From the NCBI GenBank assembly GCA_005788585.1, contig SYBY01000391.1, positions 1 to 48,694 on the forward strand: a stretch of 48,694 nucleotides of DNA, given 5' to 3'. This document shows, piece by piece, positions 23,642-32,345 of the stretch (positions are counted from its first letter, which is position 1; the number at the start of each line of letters is the position of its first letter). A program made the position numbers and the translations under genes. The stretch comes from Actinomycetota bacterium (GTDB lineage Bacteria; Actinomycetota; Thermoleophilia; Solirubrobacterales; Solirubrobacteraceae). The notes under the pieces are model-generated. The model ran no database searches, was not told the origin of the DNA, and was given only the letters and a program-made list of their open reading frames with translations.

Positions 23642-25461
23642 TGGAAGAGGTCGGCGCACGCGTCTCGCTGAAGAACGCTCGCAAGGCGCAGCAGGACGCC
23701 AAGGGCGTGTCGAAGGAGATCGCCGGCATGGGTACCGCGGCGCAGCAGGCGTCGCGGCGCATGACGGCGATCGGCACCGCGAGCCGCGGCATGGGCGCCG
23801 GGCTGCTCGGCGTCGGCCGGACCGCCGCGTATGCCGCCGCCGGCGGCGCCGCGCTCGGGGTCGCGTTCGGCGTGAAGACCTACCGGGCCTTCGACGAGTC
23901 GCGGAAGATCGCCGCGCAGACGAACGCCGTCATCAAGGCCACCGGTGGCGCGGCGAAGGTCAGCGCCGACGACGTGTCCGCACTCAGCCAGTCGCTGAGC
24001 GAGCGGACCGGCGTCGACGACGAGCTCATCCAGTCCGGGTCGAATCTGCTGCTGACGTTCAAGCGGATCCGCAATGAGGCGGGCAAGGGCAACAAGGTCT
24101 TCGATCGCGCGACCGCCGCTGCCGTGGACCTCTCCGCGGCAGGGTTCGGGTCGCTGGACTCGACGAGCAAGCAGCTCGGCAAGGCGCTCAACGACCCGGT
24201 GAAGGGCATCACCGCGCTGAATCGTGCGGGCGTGACGTTCACGCAGGGGCAGAAGGACCAGATCAAGGCGATGACCGAGTCGGGCAATCTGCTCGGCGCG
24301 CAGAAGATCATCCTGCGCGAGGTCGAGTCGCAGGTCGGCGGCTCTGCGGAGGCGCAGGCCACGAGCCTGGACAAGCTCAAGGTCGCCTGGGGCAACATCG
24401 AGGAGGCCATCGGCTCCGGCGTCGCTCCGGCCGTGGACGCGATCAGCGCCGACCTGACCGACCTCGCCCGCGACGCGCTGCCGTCCGTGGAGAAGGCCGC
24501 GGCGCGGGTCGGCGGGATCTTCCGCAGCGACGAGCTGGACTGGGTCAGCAAGCTCAAGTTCAGCGGGCGCGCCGTCGGGCAGGAGCTCGGCCCGGAGATC
24601 GCGCCGCTCGTCGACATCCTCGAGGCCGAGGTCGGCAAGCTTGACGCGGGCGCAGCGATCGGCGGCGCGATCGAGAAGGGCGCCCCGGTCATGGCCGACG
24701 CGCTCGCTGCGCAGGTACCGCGCATGGCGTCCGCGTTCGTGACTGCGTTCCGCGAGGCGGGCCCCGGCGGACAGTTGCTCACCGTGGCACTGCTGGCCGC
24801 GAAGTTCGGCGCGTTCCGTGGCGCCGGCGCCGCGGCGGCGGGCATGTTCACGTCGAGCTTTCGCACAAGCGCGACGACGTCCGGCGTGTTCAGCCAGGTC
24901 GGCCGCTCCGGCGGTGCGAAGGTCGGCAGCGGCATCGTCCTGCACGGCGGCAACGAGGTTGCCAACGGCGCGAAGGGCGGCAAGCTCGACGCGGCCGGGC
25001 GCGCGATGGGGACGGCGCTCAGCGCCGCCGCCGTCTTGATGCTCGTCCCGGCGATCCGCGATGCGCTCATCGCGGAGTTCCCCGACCTCGCGCGCTACAG
25101 CGGCTCGGACGGATGGGGCAATCTCGCCGACGACCTCGGCATCACCGGCAACGGGCCGTCGAACAGTACGGCCGGCACGAGCCGCAATGAGCGTCCCGCG
25201 ACGCCGCAGCAGCGGCGCGATGCGGGCGTTCCCCCGGGCGCGTCGATGGATGCGCCCCCACCGCGCGCGGACCCGACGAATCCGCTCGTCCCGCAGGGGC
25301 CGTTGACGACGCGCGGGGCGAACTTCCGCCTGCCCGATCCGGGCATCCGGCGCGGGGAGTCGCTGACCCTGGCCGGGCCGCTCGTCCTGCAGCTCAAGGA
25401 CGGCACCAAGCTGCACGAGGAGAACGTCAAGATCGAGGCGCGCCGCGAGCGTCGCCGCTGA
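23638..25461 (+). CDS. Tape measure protein
   Basis: 607 aa, GTG 23638 or ATG 23641. An N-terminal long helical coil (LKNARKAQQDAKGVSKEIAG) is followed by a Gly/Ala-rich hydrophobic hairpin (about 55-82), then the FDESRKIAAQTNAVIKATGG and DVSALSQSLSERTG block common to phage tape measures. A second hydrophobic segment (about 355-410) and a Pro-rich disordered tail follow. It sets tail length and is threaded in the tube. At about 1.5 angstrom per residue, the expected tail is around 90 nm, short to medium for a myovirus. Confidence 0.9.
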   Translation: MMEEVGARVSLKNARKAQQDAKGVSKEIAGMGTAAQQASRRMTAIGTASRGMGAGLLGVGRTAAYAAAGGAALGVAFGVKTYRAFDESRKIAAQTNAVIKATGGAAKVSADDVSALSQSLSERTGVDDELIQSGSNLLLTFKRIRNEAGKGNKVFDRATAAAVDLSAAGFGSLDSTSKQLGKALNDPVKGITALNRAGVTFTQGQKDQIKAMTESGNLLGAQKIILREVESQVGGSAEAQATSLDKLKVAWGNIEEAIGSGVAPAVDAISADLTDLARDALPSVEKAAARVGGIFRSDELDWVSKLKFSGRAVGQELGPEIAPLVDILEAEVGKLDAGAAIGGAIEKGAPVMADALAAQVPRMASAFVTAFREAGPGGQLLTVALLAAKFGAFRGAGAAAAGMFTSSFRTSATTSGVFSQVGRSGGAKVGSGIVLHGGNEVANGAKGGKLDAAGRAMGTALSAAAVLMLVPAIRDALIAEFPDLARYSGSDGWGNLADDLGITGNGPSNSTAGTSRNERPATPQQRRDAGVPPGASMDAPPPRADPTNPLVPQGPLTTRGANFRLPDPGIRRGESLTLAGPLVLQLKDGTKLHEENVKIEARRERRR

Positions 25462-25476
25462 CCGGGGAGGTGCCGC

Positions 25477-26226
25477 ATGGCACTGTTCGCAGAGCAGGTC
25501 CCCGGGTCCGCGTTCGGACGCATCCCCGGCGTCGGCACCACCGGCGGCGTCCCGCCGCGGTACGTCCTCTTTCAGCCCGACCCGCCCAGCGTATTCGGCG
25601 TCACCGCGCAGCTCACCGCCGACGTCGCCGTCCCCAACGCGGGGGACGGCAACGTCGAGCGCCAGGAGATCCCGCGTCGCACCGCCCGCACCGTGTGGAA
25701 GGGCCGCGCGCCGATCACCCTGCAGGTCCCGATCCTGCTCGATGGGTGGGCGCGACGCCTGAGCATGGAGGCGTCGATCCGCAACCTCGACGCGATGATG
25801 GGCCGCGGGCGCGCCGGCACGCCGACCGGCCCGCTGGATCTCATCATCGACGCGTCCGGCTGGGTGCCCTACGACCAGCGCACGCAGCCCGACCTGCGGT
25901 GGTGGATTGAGGGCATCGAGTGGAGCGACAGCGTTGACGACGTCATCCGCCGTGACGACGGGCACCGCGTCCGGCAGGCCGCCGTCGTCCAGCTCGTGCA
26001 GGTCGTCCGCGGCCCGGTCGCTCTGCGCGCGTCGAGCGGCGCGCGCGCCCGCGACCAACTGCGCCGCGACACGCAGCTCACGTACACCGTGCGCAGCGGC
26101 GAATCCCTGCGTGACGTGGCTCGCAAGTTCTACGGGCAGACGTCGCGGTGGGAGGACATCGCCCGCCTGAACAACCTGAGCCATCCGACCGTGGCCGCCG
26201 GCCGCACGCTGCGGCTGCCGTCGTGA
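25477..26226 (+). CDS. LysM-containing tail/baseplate protein
   Basis: 249 aa, ATG 25477 after GGGGAGG. The C-terminal about 55 residues are a LysM domain (TYTVRSGESLRDVARKFYGQ, then WEDIARLNNLSHP and AGRTLRLPS). The N-terminal 190 residues are beta-rich. Proteins of this type (tail tube initiator or gp53-like) join tape measure, tube and baseplate in contractile systems. LysM here probably serves protein contacts in the baseplate or touches peptidoglycan. Confidence 0.85.
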   Translation: MALFAEQVPGSAFGRIPGVGTTGGVPPRYVLFQPDPPSVFGVTAQLTADVAVPNAGDGNVERQEIPRRTARTVWKGRAPITLQVPILLDGWARRLSMEASIRNLDAMMGRGRAGTPTGPLDLIIDASGWVPYDQRTQPDLRWWIEGIEWSDSVDDVIRRDDGHRVRQAAVVQLVQVVRGPVALRASSGARARDQLRRDTQLTYTVRSGESLRDVARKFYGQTSRWEDIARLNNLSHPTVAAGRTLRLPS

Positions 26227-28124
26227 CGATCACCGCACAGCAGGCCGCCGCCATCGCGCGGCTGCCCGGCGAGCGCAAGCCCGCGCTGCCCGATCTCGAC
26301 GTGCAGAGCCTCGTCCTGAACGTCGTCAACCAGCGCAAGCTGAGCGTCGACGTTCGCGAGATCGTCACGAACTCGAGCTTGCGCCGGTCGATCGAGGGCG
26401 CCAGCGAGTTGACCCTTTCGATCCTCGACGAGGACCGCGAGCTGCTGCGGTCCGGGCGGCTGGAGCGCGCGATCGACGTGCAGATCGCCGGGGAGTGGTT
26501 CCGGTACGTGCACCCGTCGAAGACCGGCGACATCCTGACCCTCGAACTGGAGCCGCGCGGCGTCGCCCGACTGCGGACGCACACCAAGCCGCGGAAGATC
26601 TCGCGGTCGAAGCTGACGATGGCTCAGTTCGCGCAGGGCCTGGTCCGCGCCGAGAAGCTCTACCCGCTGGGGTTCTACTGCCCGGAGCTCAACAAGCGCC
26701 AGCCGATCGCGAGCCTCGACCGCTCGCAGCGCGACGCGCTGCGCCAGCCCGGTATCGGGTCCGGCGTGAAGCTGTACGGCAAGGACCCGAGCACGCCGCT
26801 GACGCGCCGCCAGTTGCGTAACGCCGAGACCGCGCTGAAGGTCGGCGAGGACAAGGACGCCCCGAAGCTCGCGCTGAAGGCCGCGCTGCTCGCGGGGATC
26901 GTGGAGGCACCGAACTTCGACAACCCCACCGGCGGGGACCGCGACAGCCGCGGCATCCTGCAGGTCCGCGTCAGCATCCACGGCGTCGACGTCGCCAAGA
27001 GCGTCGAGAAGTCCTACGAGAAGTTCTACACCGAGGGCTTCTACGGCCGCGGCGGCGCGATCAAGCTGGCCCGCGAGAACCCGACGAAGTCGGCAGGGTG
27101 GATCGCCCAGCAGGTGCAGGGCTCCGGGTTCCCCGACCGCTACGACGTCTACAGCAAGCAGGCCGACGCGATCCTCGACGCCTACACCGGCGGCGTGGTC
27201 GACCGCTCCACGTACTTCGCCCCGTACGAGTACATGGTCGGCGCGCCTGACGGCCCGAACGGCGAGAACTACTGGGACGCGCTGCAGCGCCTGGCCACCG
27301 ACGACGACCGCGGATGGCGCGCCTTCGAGGTCGCGAACACCATCTTCTTCGCCGGGGAGGCGGACCTGTTCCGCGGCCGGCCGCGCGCCCTGCTGAGCGA
27401 GTACACCGACGGCGTGCTGGGAATCGACTTCGGCGCGAACGACACGAAGGTCGTCAGCGAGTGCGTGGTCTCCTGCTACGCCGACATGTGGGCCGCGCCG
27501 CCCGGGTCGGTCGTGCTGCTCGAGGAGATGGGTCCGGCCAACGGCCGGTGGCTCGTCGCCGACATCGACCGCAAGGACCTGTTCGACGACCTGACGACGA
27601 TCACGCTGCGCAAGCCCGCCGAGGAGATGCCCGAGCCGCGCGGCGAGACGCGCAGCCGTGCGACGATCGAGACCGAGACCGTCGCGGGCGCGTCGATCCC
27701 GTCCGAGCTGGCGGGCAGCGAGGTCGCGAAGGCCTACCAGAAGGCCGTCGAGATCGACCGCCGCAAGTACGACTACCAGTGGGGCGGCGGGCACGGCGTG
27801 CTCGGCGAGCCGACCGGCGGGCCCGGCAAGGGTTACGACTGCTCCGGGTTCGTCTCCGCGGTCCTCGGCGTCGCGGATCTGGGGATCACAGCGCCGCTAA
27901 CGACCGTGGGCCTGAACACCTGGGGGCAGCCCGGCAAGGGCAAGTACCTGACCGTGTGGGTCAAGGAGAACGGCAACGCCCGCCAGTCGCACACGTTCCT
28001 GGAGTTCACGATCAACGGCCGGTCGGAGTTCTTCGAGGCCGGCGGCACCCGCGGCGCGAAGACCGGCCGCCGCTCGTCGCGCTCGACCGAGGGTTTCCAG
28101 CCGAGGCATTGGGGTGGGACATGA
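26223..28124 (+). CDS. Baseplate hub with lysozyme-like and NlpC/P60 domains
   Basis: 633 aa, GTG 26223 (GTGA overlap). Residues about 20-140 look like a beta-rich hub domain (SLVLNVVNQRKLSVDVREIV, EWFRYVHPSKTGDILTLELE). Residues about 215-320 resemble a lysozyme/goose-type fold with a LLAGIVEAPNFDNPTGGDRD segment (E228) and a SRGILQVRVSIHG segment. Residues about 515-620 are NlpC/P60: WGGGHG, YDCSGFVSAVLG (nucleophile C540) and SHTFLEF (His near 589). Two peptidoglycan-cleaving activities in one tail protein would open the wall during DNA entry. The place matches Mu gp44. Confidence 0.85.
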   Translation: MTITAQQAAAIARLPGERKPALPDLDVQSLVLNVVNQRKLSVDVREIVTNSSLRRSIEGASELTLSILDEDRELLRSGRLERAIDVQIAGEWFRYVHPSKTGDILTLELEPRGVARLRTHTKPRKISRSKLTMAQFAQGLVRAEKLYPLGFYCPELNKRQPIASLDRSQRDALRQPGIGSGVKLYGKDPSTPLTRRQLRNAETALKVGEDKDAPKLALKAALLAGIVEAPNFDNPTGGDRDSRGILQVRVSIHGVDVAKSVEKSYEKFYTEGFYGRGGAIKLARENPTKSAGWIAQQVQGSGFPDRYDVYSKQADAILDAYTGGVVDRSTYFAPYEYMVGAPDGPNGENYWDALQRLATDDDRGWRAFEVANTIFFAGEADLFRGRPRALLSEYTDGVLGIDFGANDTKVVSECVVSCYADMWAAPPGSVVLLEEMGPANGRWLVADIDRKDLFDDLTTITLRKPAEEMPEPRGETRSRATIETETVAGASIPSELAGSEVAKAYQKAVEIDRRKYDYQWGGGHGVLGEPTGGPGKGYDCSGFVSAVLGVADLGITAPLTTVGLNTWGQPGKGKYLTVWVKENGNARQSHTFLEFTINGRSEFFEAGGTRGAKTGRRSSRSTEGFQPRHWGGT

Positions 28125-28402
28125 CGACGCAGGCGCAGATCGCCCGAGAGTCCGTGCGCGCGGCGAGCAAAGGCCGTCTGGAGGGCGAGATCGCGTCGGA
28201 TCCGGCGGACGTGACCGAGCTCGTGCGCGTGAAGGTCCCGAACCCGGGCGGCAAGCCGCAGGAATTCGGGCCGCTGCGCTGGGGCCCTGAGCGCGACGGC
28301 GTGCTGCCGCAGCCTGGCGACCGGTGCGTGATCGAGCAGGCCGCGAATACGCGGCAGTGGTGGGTCACCTGCTGGTGGCCGCTGGACTACGAGGAGGCCT
28401 GA
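28121..28402 (+). CDS. Small baseplate spike/OB-like protein (Mu gp45 position)
   Basis: 93 aa, ATG 28121 (ATGA overlap). It contains LEGEIASDPADVTELVRVKV, then GPLRWGPERDGVLPQPGDRC and a terminal WWVTCWWPL strand. This is a beta-barrel pattern typical of short OB-fold spike proteins of the gpV/gp45 type (PGD..vv). It is too short to hold the full trimeric needle seen in longer spikes. Confidence 0.65.
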   Translation: MTTQAQIARESVRAASKGRLEGEIASDPADVTELVRVKVPNPGGKPQEFGPLRWGPERDGVLPQPGDRCVIEQAANTRQWWVTCWWPLDYEEA

Positions 28403-28728
28403 TGCCAACGACGCGTGCCGAGACGCCACAGCTCGCCATCCCGCTGCGGTTCACGCCCGACGGCCGTGAGGCGCTCGTCGAGCAGGGGACGCTCGAAGAA
28501 CTCACGCAGCACGCCGTCGTCGGCGCGCGCATCCTGCGCGGCAGCCTCGACGCGGACCCATCGTTCGGCACCAGCGACCAGACCGGGCGCGAGGGCGGCA
28601 TCAACACCGACCAATTCGCCGCCGAGCTCACGAGCTGCGACCCGCGCGTCGAGCCCGTCATCGACCAGGTGATGGACGGCGCAGAGGCGATCGTCGACAC
28701 CCGCATCAGGGAGGCCCGAGGTGGCTGA
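28402..28728 (+). CDS. Baseplate wedge protein (gpW / T4 gp25-like)
   Basis: 108 aa, ATG 28402 overlapping the previous stop by one base. It contains the family path LAIPLRFTPDGREALVEQGT, QHAVVGARILRGSLDADPSF, then a C-terminal conserved acidic helix. Members connect the hub to the baseplate wedges. Length is normal for gp25/gpW, and the next gene is J-like, as expected. Confidence 0.82.
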   Translation: MPTTRAETPQLAIPLRFTPDGREALVEQGTLEELTQHAVVGARILRGSLDADPSFGTSDQTGREGGINTDQFAAELTSCDPRVEPVIDQVMDGAEAIVDTRIREARGG

Positions 28729-29890
28729 GTACATCGGCATCGAGATCGACGACGACCAGGCGACGATCCGCGAGGACATCACCGACCGCATCATCGCCGT
28801 CATTCCGAACTGGCTGCCCGTCCGCGGCGGCCTGATCTACCTGCTCGCCGACGGCGTCGCGTTCGTCATCGCCGAGCTCTACGGCATCCTGCGCCTCGTC
28901 ACCACCGCGATCTTTGCCGTGTACCTGACGAAGCTCGCGGGCATCCCCGCGCACGCCGCGACCCCGTCGACCGCCACCACGACATGGACGAGCTCGACGC
29001 TCTCCTACACCGTGGATGCCGGGACCATCGTGGGCATCGACGACGGCGCCGGGGGCCTCGTCGCCTTCGAGGTCACCGAGGACGTGTCGACCGTCGACGG
29101 CGAGGCGAGTGTCGAGATCATCAGCCAGGACACCGGCGAGTTCACCGCCGAGCTGAGCGGCGACGTGGTCCTGCTCGACAGCGAGCTGGCCGCCGAGCTC
29201 GACGGCCTGACGATCGTGCTGGACGCCGACACCGCCGGCGGGACCGACGGCGAGTCGCTCGACGACCACATCGCCCGCGGGTCCGAGCGCCTGCAGCTCT
29301 CCTCAGACGACGTGATCCGCGGCGACGACGCTGCGATCCTCGCCCGCCAGACCACAGGCGTGTGGCGCGCGATGGCCGTGGACAACTACGACGTCGCGAC
29401 CGACGACGACGCGGCCGAGGGCAAGATCGCTCTGGCGCTACAGGCCGAGGACGGCGGCGCGGTCAGCTCACCGATCAAGGCCACGGTCCTCGCCGACGTG
29501 CAGGAGTCCACGATCGTCGGGCTGGAGGTCGCCATCGCCGACCCCGACCCGACCGCGGTGGACGTCCGGTTCGACTTCATCGCCCACGAGGGCTACGACA
29601 CCGCCGACGTCAAGGATCGCGCGGAGGCTGCGGTCGAGGCGTTCCTCGCGTCGAACCTCTGGGGCACCCTGCCGTTCGGCGACGAGCTGATCTGGCGCCC
29701 GCAGCCGACCGTGTACCTCTACGACGTCGCGCAGGTCATCCTCAGCGTGGAAGGCCTGGACCGGATCGACACCGGCACCCTGGAGATCCGCGAGGACGGC
29801 GGCTCGTGGGGTACCGCGGACGTGGTCCTCGGCACGAAGCCCTGGAGCATCGCCGAGCCCGGCACCGTCACCGCGACGGCGGTCACCTGA
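28721..29890 (+). CDS. Baseplate J-like wedge protein
   Basis: 389 aa, GTG 28721 overlapping the previous gene by 8 nt. Features are WLPVRGGLIYLLADGVAFVI (N-terminal helix), AGIPAHAATPSTATTTWTSS (the conserved G...A.pA.G segment of J proteins), TVDAGTIVGIDDGAG, and a C-terminal FDFIAHEGYDTADVKDRAEA then TLPFGDELIW. This is the Mu gp47/P2 gpJ pattern. It forms baseplate wedges with W and I. Confidence 0.85.
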   Translation: MAEYIGIEIDDDQATIREDITDRIIAVIPNWLPVRGGLIYLLADGVAFVIAELYGILRLVTTAIFAVYLTKLAGIPAHAATPSTATTTWTSSTLSYTVDAGTIVGIDDGAGGLVAFEVTEDVSTVDGEASVEIISQDTGEFTAELSGDVVLLDSELAAELDGLTIVLDADTAGGTDGESLDDHIARGSERLQLSSDDVIRGDDAAILARQTTGVWRAMAVDNYDVATDDDAAEGKIALALQAEDGGAVSSPIKATVLADVQESTIVGLEVAIADPDPTAVDVRFDFIAHEGYDTADVKDRAEAAVEAFLASNLWGTLPFGDELIWRPQPTVYLYDVAQVILSVEGLDRIDTGTLEIREDGGSWGTADVVLGTKPWSIAEPGTVTATAVT

Positions 29891-30510
29891 TGCCGTTCCC
29901 GACGATCGGCGCGCTCGCACAGCGCGTCTACGACCAGATCGGCCAGGCGCAGAAGGCCGGCGACGACGAGGCGGGCGGCTGGACGCTGGCCGGGTTGACG
30001 GGCGCGCTACTCGACCCGATCCAGTGGGTGTCCGACGCGCTGACACCGGACGGCGACGACCCGCCGGCCGGGAAGCTGCTGGACCCCGACGAGACGCCGA
30101 GCGTGCTGATCCGCTGGCTGGGCCAGTGGCACGGCGTGCGGACGACGATCGGCGCGGCCGAGGCGGTACAGCGCGACGAGGTCAAGACCGCGGCGGGCCG
30201 CAAGCGCGGCCGGACCACGTCGATGATCGCCGACGTCAAGCGCACTCTGACCGGCGACCAGTTCGTCGCCGTCGTGCAGTTTGTCGACGGCAACCGGTGG
30301 CGTGCCGCATTCCGCACGCTGCCCGCCGAGACTCCGGATGCCGCCGCGACACTGCGCGCTGCGATGGGGCAGAAGCCCTACGGCGTGATCCTCGAACACG
30401 CCGAGTCCGATTCGCCGCTGTGGGACGAGATTCCTGCGGGCGTGACCTGGGACGACATCGCACCTGGCGTGACCTGGGACGACGTGACGATCGACGACGT
30501 GGAGGCCTAG
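29890..30510 (+). CDS. Tail protein I-like, with terminal 9-residue repeats
   Basis: 206 aa, ATG 29890 overlapping the J stop. The LIRWLGQWHGVRTTIGAAEA and KRGRTTSMIADVKRTLTG segments match the gpI/Mu gp48 family (LD.LA.qwgv..., R..i......hr..GT...i). The C-terminus has tandem units WDEIPAGVT, WDDIAPGVT, WDDV, encoded by an exact 18-base direct repeat (30439-30456 and 30466-30483). It joins fibres to the baseplate; the repeats probably form part of the fibre contact. Confidence 0.75.
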   Translation: MPFPTIGALAQRVYDQIGQAQKAGDDEAGGWTLAGLTGALLDPIQWVSDALTPDGDDPPAGKLLDPDETPSVLIRWLGQWHGVRTTIGAAEAVQRDEVKTAAGRKRGRTTSMIADVKRTLTGDQFVAVVQFVDGNRWRAAFRTLPAETPDAAATLRAAMGQKPYGVILEHAESDSPLWDEIPAGVTWDDIAPGVTWDDVTIDDVEA

Positions 30511-31146
30511 ATGCCCTACAGCCCGACCTACAACCCGTTTGGCCTCAGCGTCCCGTCGGGCGGCGACGACCTCCGCGCGGGGGACGACGCCATGCGCGAC
30601 CTGGCCGACAAGATCAGCGCCGCGTTCGAGATTGCCGACACCCTTCCGGCGTCGCCCCGCGACGGGCAGCTCGTCATGTATCAGGACGCGGCAATGGCCG
30701 CCGTCGGTCACGTCTGGCCGCTGCGCTTCCGGTCAGGATCTCCACAGCCGACAAAGTGGGAGCCCGTCGGTGCCGCACCTGTGATGCTTGAGAACCCTGG
30801 CAGCTTCACGATTCCTAGCACGACCTTCGGTAGCTATGACGGCAATACCTACACCGCAACCCTGCCAGGCGTTTATCTGCTCGAGTTCGGCGCGCAGACG
30901 AATCTGCCCATCAACTCGGCGGCGTACATCGTCCCCTCGATCAACGGCACGACCTTCACGGCTCATCAGGTCTTCCACACCAACCCCAACGCAGCCCCAG
31001 CCGGTAACAGCTTTGTGTCGCGAAAGGTGTTGGCGACGGTCGCTGTTGGTGACGTGCTCGAGCTCTACTACAAGTACGCGCTGAACCCCGGCGACCTTCT
31101 GAACCGGTGGCTATCAATCCTGCCGGTTCGAGTTTCCGCCGCCTAA
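30511..31146 (+). CDS. Short tail fibre / receptor-binding protein
   Basis: 211 aa, ATG 30511 directly after the previous stop. The N-terminal 50 residues (YSPTYNPFGLSVPSGGDDLR) are an attachment-like segment. Residues about 90-211 form a beta-sandwich in the C1q/TNF style (GSFTIPSTTFGSYDGNTYTA, LPGVYLLEFGAQTNL, VGDVLELYYKYAL). From about 30780 the base composition is less GC-rich than neighbours, as often seen in exchanged receptor-binding ends. Its stop overlaps the stop of a convergent gene. Confidence 0.7.
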   Translation: MPYSPTYNPFGLSVPSGGDDLRAGDDAMRDLADKISAAFEIADTLPASPRDGQLVMYQDAAMAAVGHVWPLRFRSGSPQPTKWEPVGAAPVMLENPGSFTIPSTTFGSYDGNTYTATLPGVYLLEFGAQTNLPINSAAYIVPSINGTTFTAHQVFHTNPNAAPAGNSFVSRKVLATVAVGDVLELYYKYALNPGDLLNRWLSILPVRVSAA

Positions 31147-31487
31147 TCGGGGCAATCCTCGCGCGCTGCCCTCCAGGTCCGCAGGCCATGGCGAGTCACC
31201 CACGCTCGGCCGCGGACCTCACAGGCGAGGCCTGTTCCATCTGCCTCATATCGAAGAGAGCATGACCACGTCTTGCGTGGGCGCGCGCGGCACTCTGCCT
31301 CAAGGCTGAATCGGACCACTTCGCCTGCCGACGCGGCATCCAACACGGCGTCCGGAACATCTCCGATGTACGCCCATTCCATCTCGGCCTCGACCTCGGT
31401 CGTCGAAACCGTGCGCTCACGCGCCTCAGACGGCGCGCCGCATACCGAGAACGCAAGCATCGCTCCGATCAGGACTCGTCTCACCAT
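31143..31487 (-). CDS. Secreted small Cys-rich protein, accessory (moron) gene
   Basis: 114 aa on the minus strand, opposite to all virion genes. The start ATG 31487 has no ribosome-binding site but has TACGGT six bases upstream, a leaderless promoter geometry. The N-terminus is a signal peptide (MVRRVLIGAMLAFSVCGAPS, likely cut after EA near residue 22). The mature part is beta-rich with four cysteines, suggesting two disulfides in an exported protein. No family recognised. Separate strand and promoter imply expression in the lysogen; a host-surface or interbacterial role is an inference. Confidence 0.65.
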   Translation of the reverse strand: MVRRVLIGAMLAFSVCGAPSEARERTVSTTEVEAEMEWAYIGDVPDAVLDAASAGEVVRFSLEAECRARPRKTWSCSLRYEADGTGLACEVRGRAWVTRHGLRTWRAAREDCPD

Positions 31488-31493
31488 GCAACG

Positions 31494-31499
31494 ACCGTA
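31494..31499 (-). promoter_or_regulatory. Leaderless -10 of the secreted-protein gene
   Basis: On the minus strand, TACGGT lies 6 bases before the ATG at 31487. It matches the TANNNT-N6/7-start spacing of the other leaderless genes here. No clear -35 is present. Confidence 0.4.
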
Positions 31500-31547
31500 C
31501 CGCCAACAGTGGCCAGCACGCGCCGCGTGTGCCAAGGAGACGCGCCC

Positions 31548-31979
31548 GTGAACCCCATCAGATCCGGCGACGTCCGCCGCGCCTACATCCTCACCCACCC
31601 CGCAATCTTCCTGATCGCGCTCGGGTCCGGGGTCAGCGGCATCCTGTGGCTGCTCATCCCCAGCGCCCTGGCCACCAGCCCCATCGCCACCAGCGACGGG
31701 CTCGTCGAACTGCTCTGGGCCGCCGCGCTCGCAGTCGGAAGCTGGACCGTCGTCGCCGCGTTCTGCCGCGCGCCGCGCGGCGCACGATGCGAGGTCGCCG
31801 GCCTCCTGCTGATCGCCGCCTGCTACCTCGGCTACGGCGTCGCGATCCTCATCGAACGATCCACCGGGCGCGTCTCGGCCAGCCTCTTCTTCATCGTCGC
31901 CGCCGCCTGCTTCGGCCGCGCCATCGCCCTGCGCTTCGAGCCCGAGATCGTTCCATGGAACCGGCGTACGCGCTTCTAG
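31548..31979 (+). CDS. Four-helix membrane protein of the lysis region
   Basis: 143 aa, GTG 31548 with AAGGAGA about 10 bases upstream. Hydrophobic helices lie near 12-36, 48-66, 78-97 and 105-123. It precedes a single-helix coiled-coil protein, the amidase and the holin, so an accessory holin role is plausible. No family was recognised. Confidence 0.65.
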   Translation: MNPIRSGDVRRAYILTHPAIFLIALGSGVSGILWLLIPSALATSPIATSDGLVELLWAAALAVGSWTVVAAFCRAPRGARCEVAGLLLIAACYLGYGVAILIERSTGRVSASLFFIVAAACFGRAIALRFEPEIVPWNRRTRF

Positions 31980-32320
31980 GAGTCGGCGCACCGGATCCGG
32001 CAACCACCATCGCCGTCGCACTGATCGGCGCCGCGGGGATGCTGATGGCCCGCTGGCTGCCGAAGACCCGATCCGAAGCGCAGGTCGACAACAGCGCCGC
32101 CCGCCTCGCCGACGCGCAGGCGTGGGGCGAGCTCGTCGACAGCCTCCGCGCCCGCGTCGAGCAGATGGGCAAGGACCTGGAGAAGGACCGCGCCCGCTAC
32201 GAGGCCGAGCTCGCCGCCGAGCGCGCCGAGTGCGACCGCCGGATCAACGCGCTCGAGGGCCAGGTCGCCGACTTCAAGCAGCAGGTCTCAGAACTCCGCG
32301 CGCGCATCGACGCGGCGTAG
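31955..32320 (+). CDS. Membrane-anchored coiled-coil protein of the lysis cassette
   Basis: 121 aa, ATG 31955. One hydrophobic helix (about 18-36, TTIAVALIGAAGMLMARWLP) is followed by a long charged coiled coil (about 45-120, WGELVDSLRARVEQMGKDLE and onward). Similar TM-plus-coil proteins sit beside endolysins in actinophages (DUF2746-like). A role in envelope disruption is inferred from shape and place. Confidence 0.7.
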   Translation: MEPAYALLGVGAPDPATTIAVALIGAAGMLMARWLPKTRSEAQVDNSAARLADAQAWGELVDSLRARVEQMGKDLEKDRARYEAELAAERAECDRRINALEGQVADFKQQVSELRARIDAA

Positions 32321-32345
32321 CCACCTCGACCCCCGGGAGGTCCAC

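Noticed and set aside
23332..26184. A 950-codon minus-strand open frame over the tape-measure region
   Set aside because: Antisense shadow of the tail genes; Arg/Ala/Val-rich translation without motifs.
26130..27794. A 554-codon minus-strand open frame across the hub gene
   Set aside because: Antisense to the lysozyme/NlpC hub; no ribosome-binding site and no recognisable domain.
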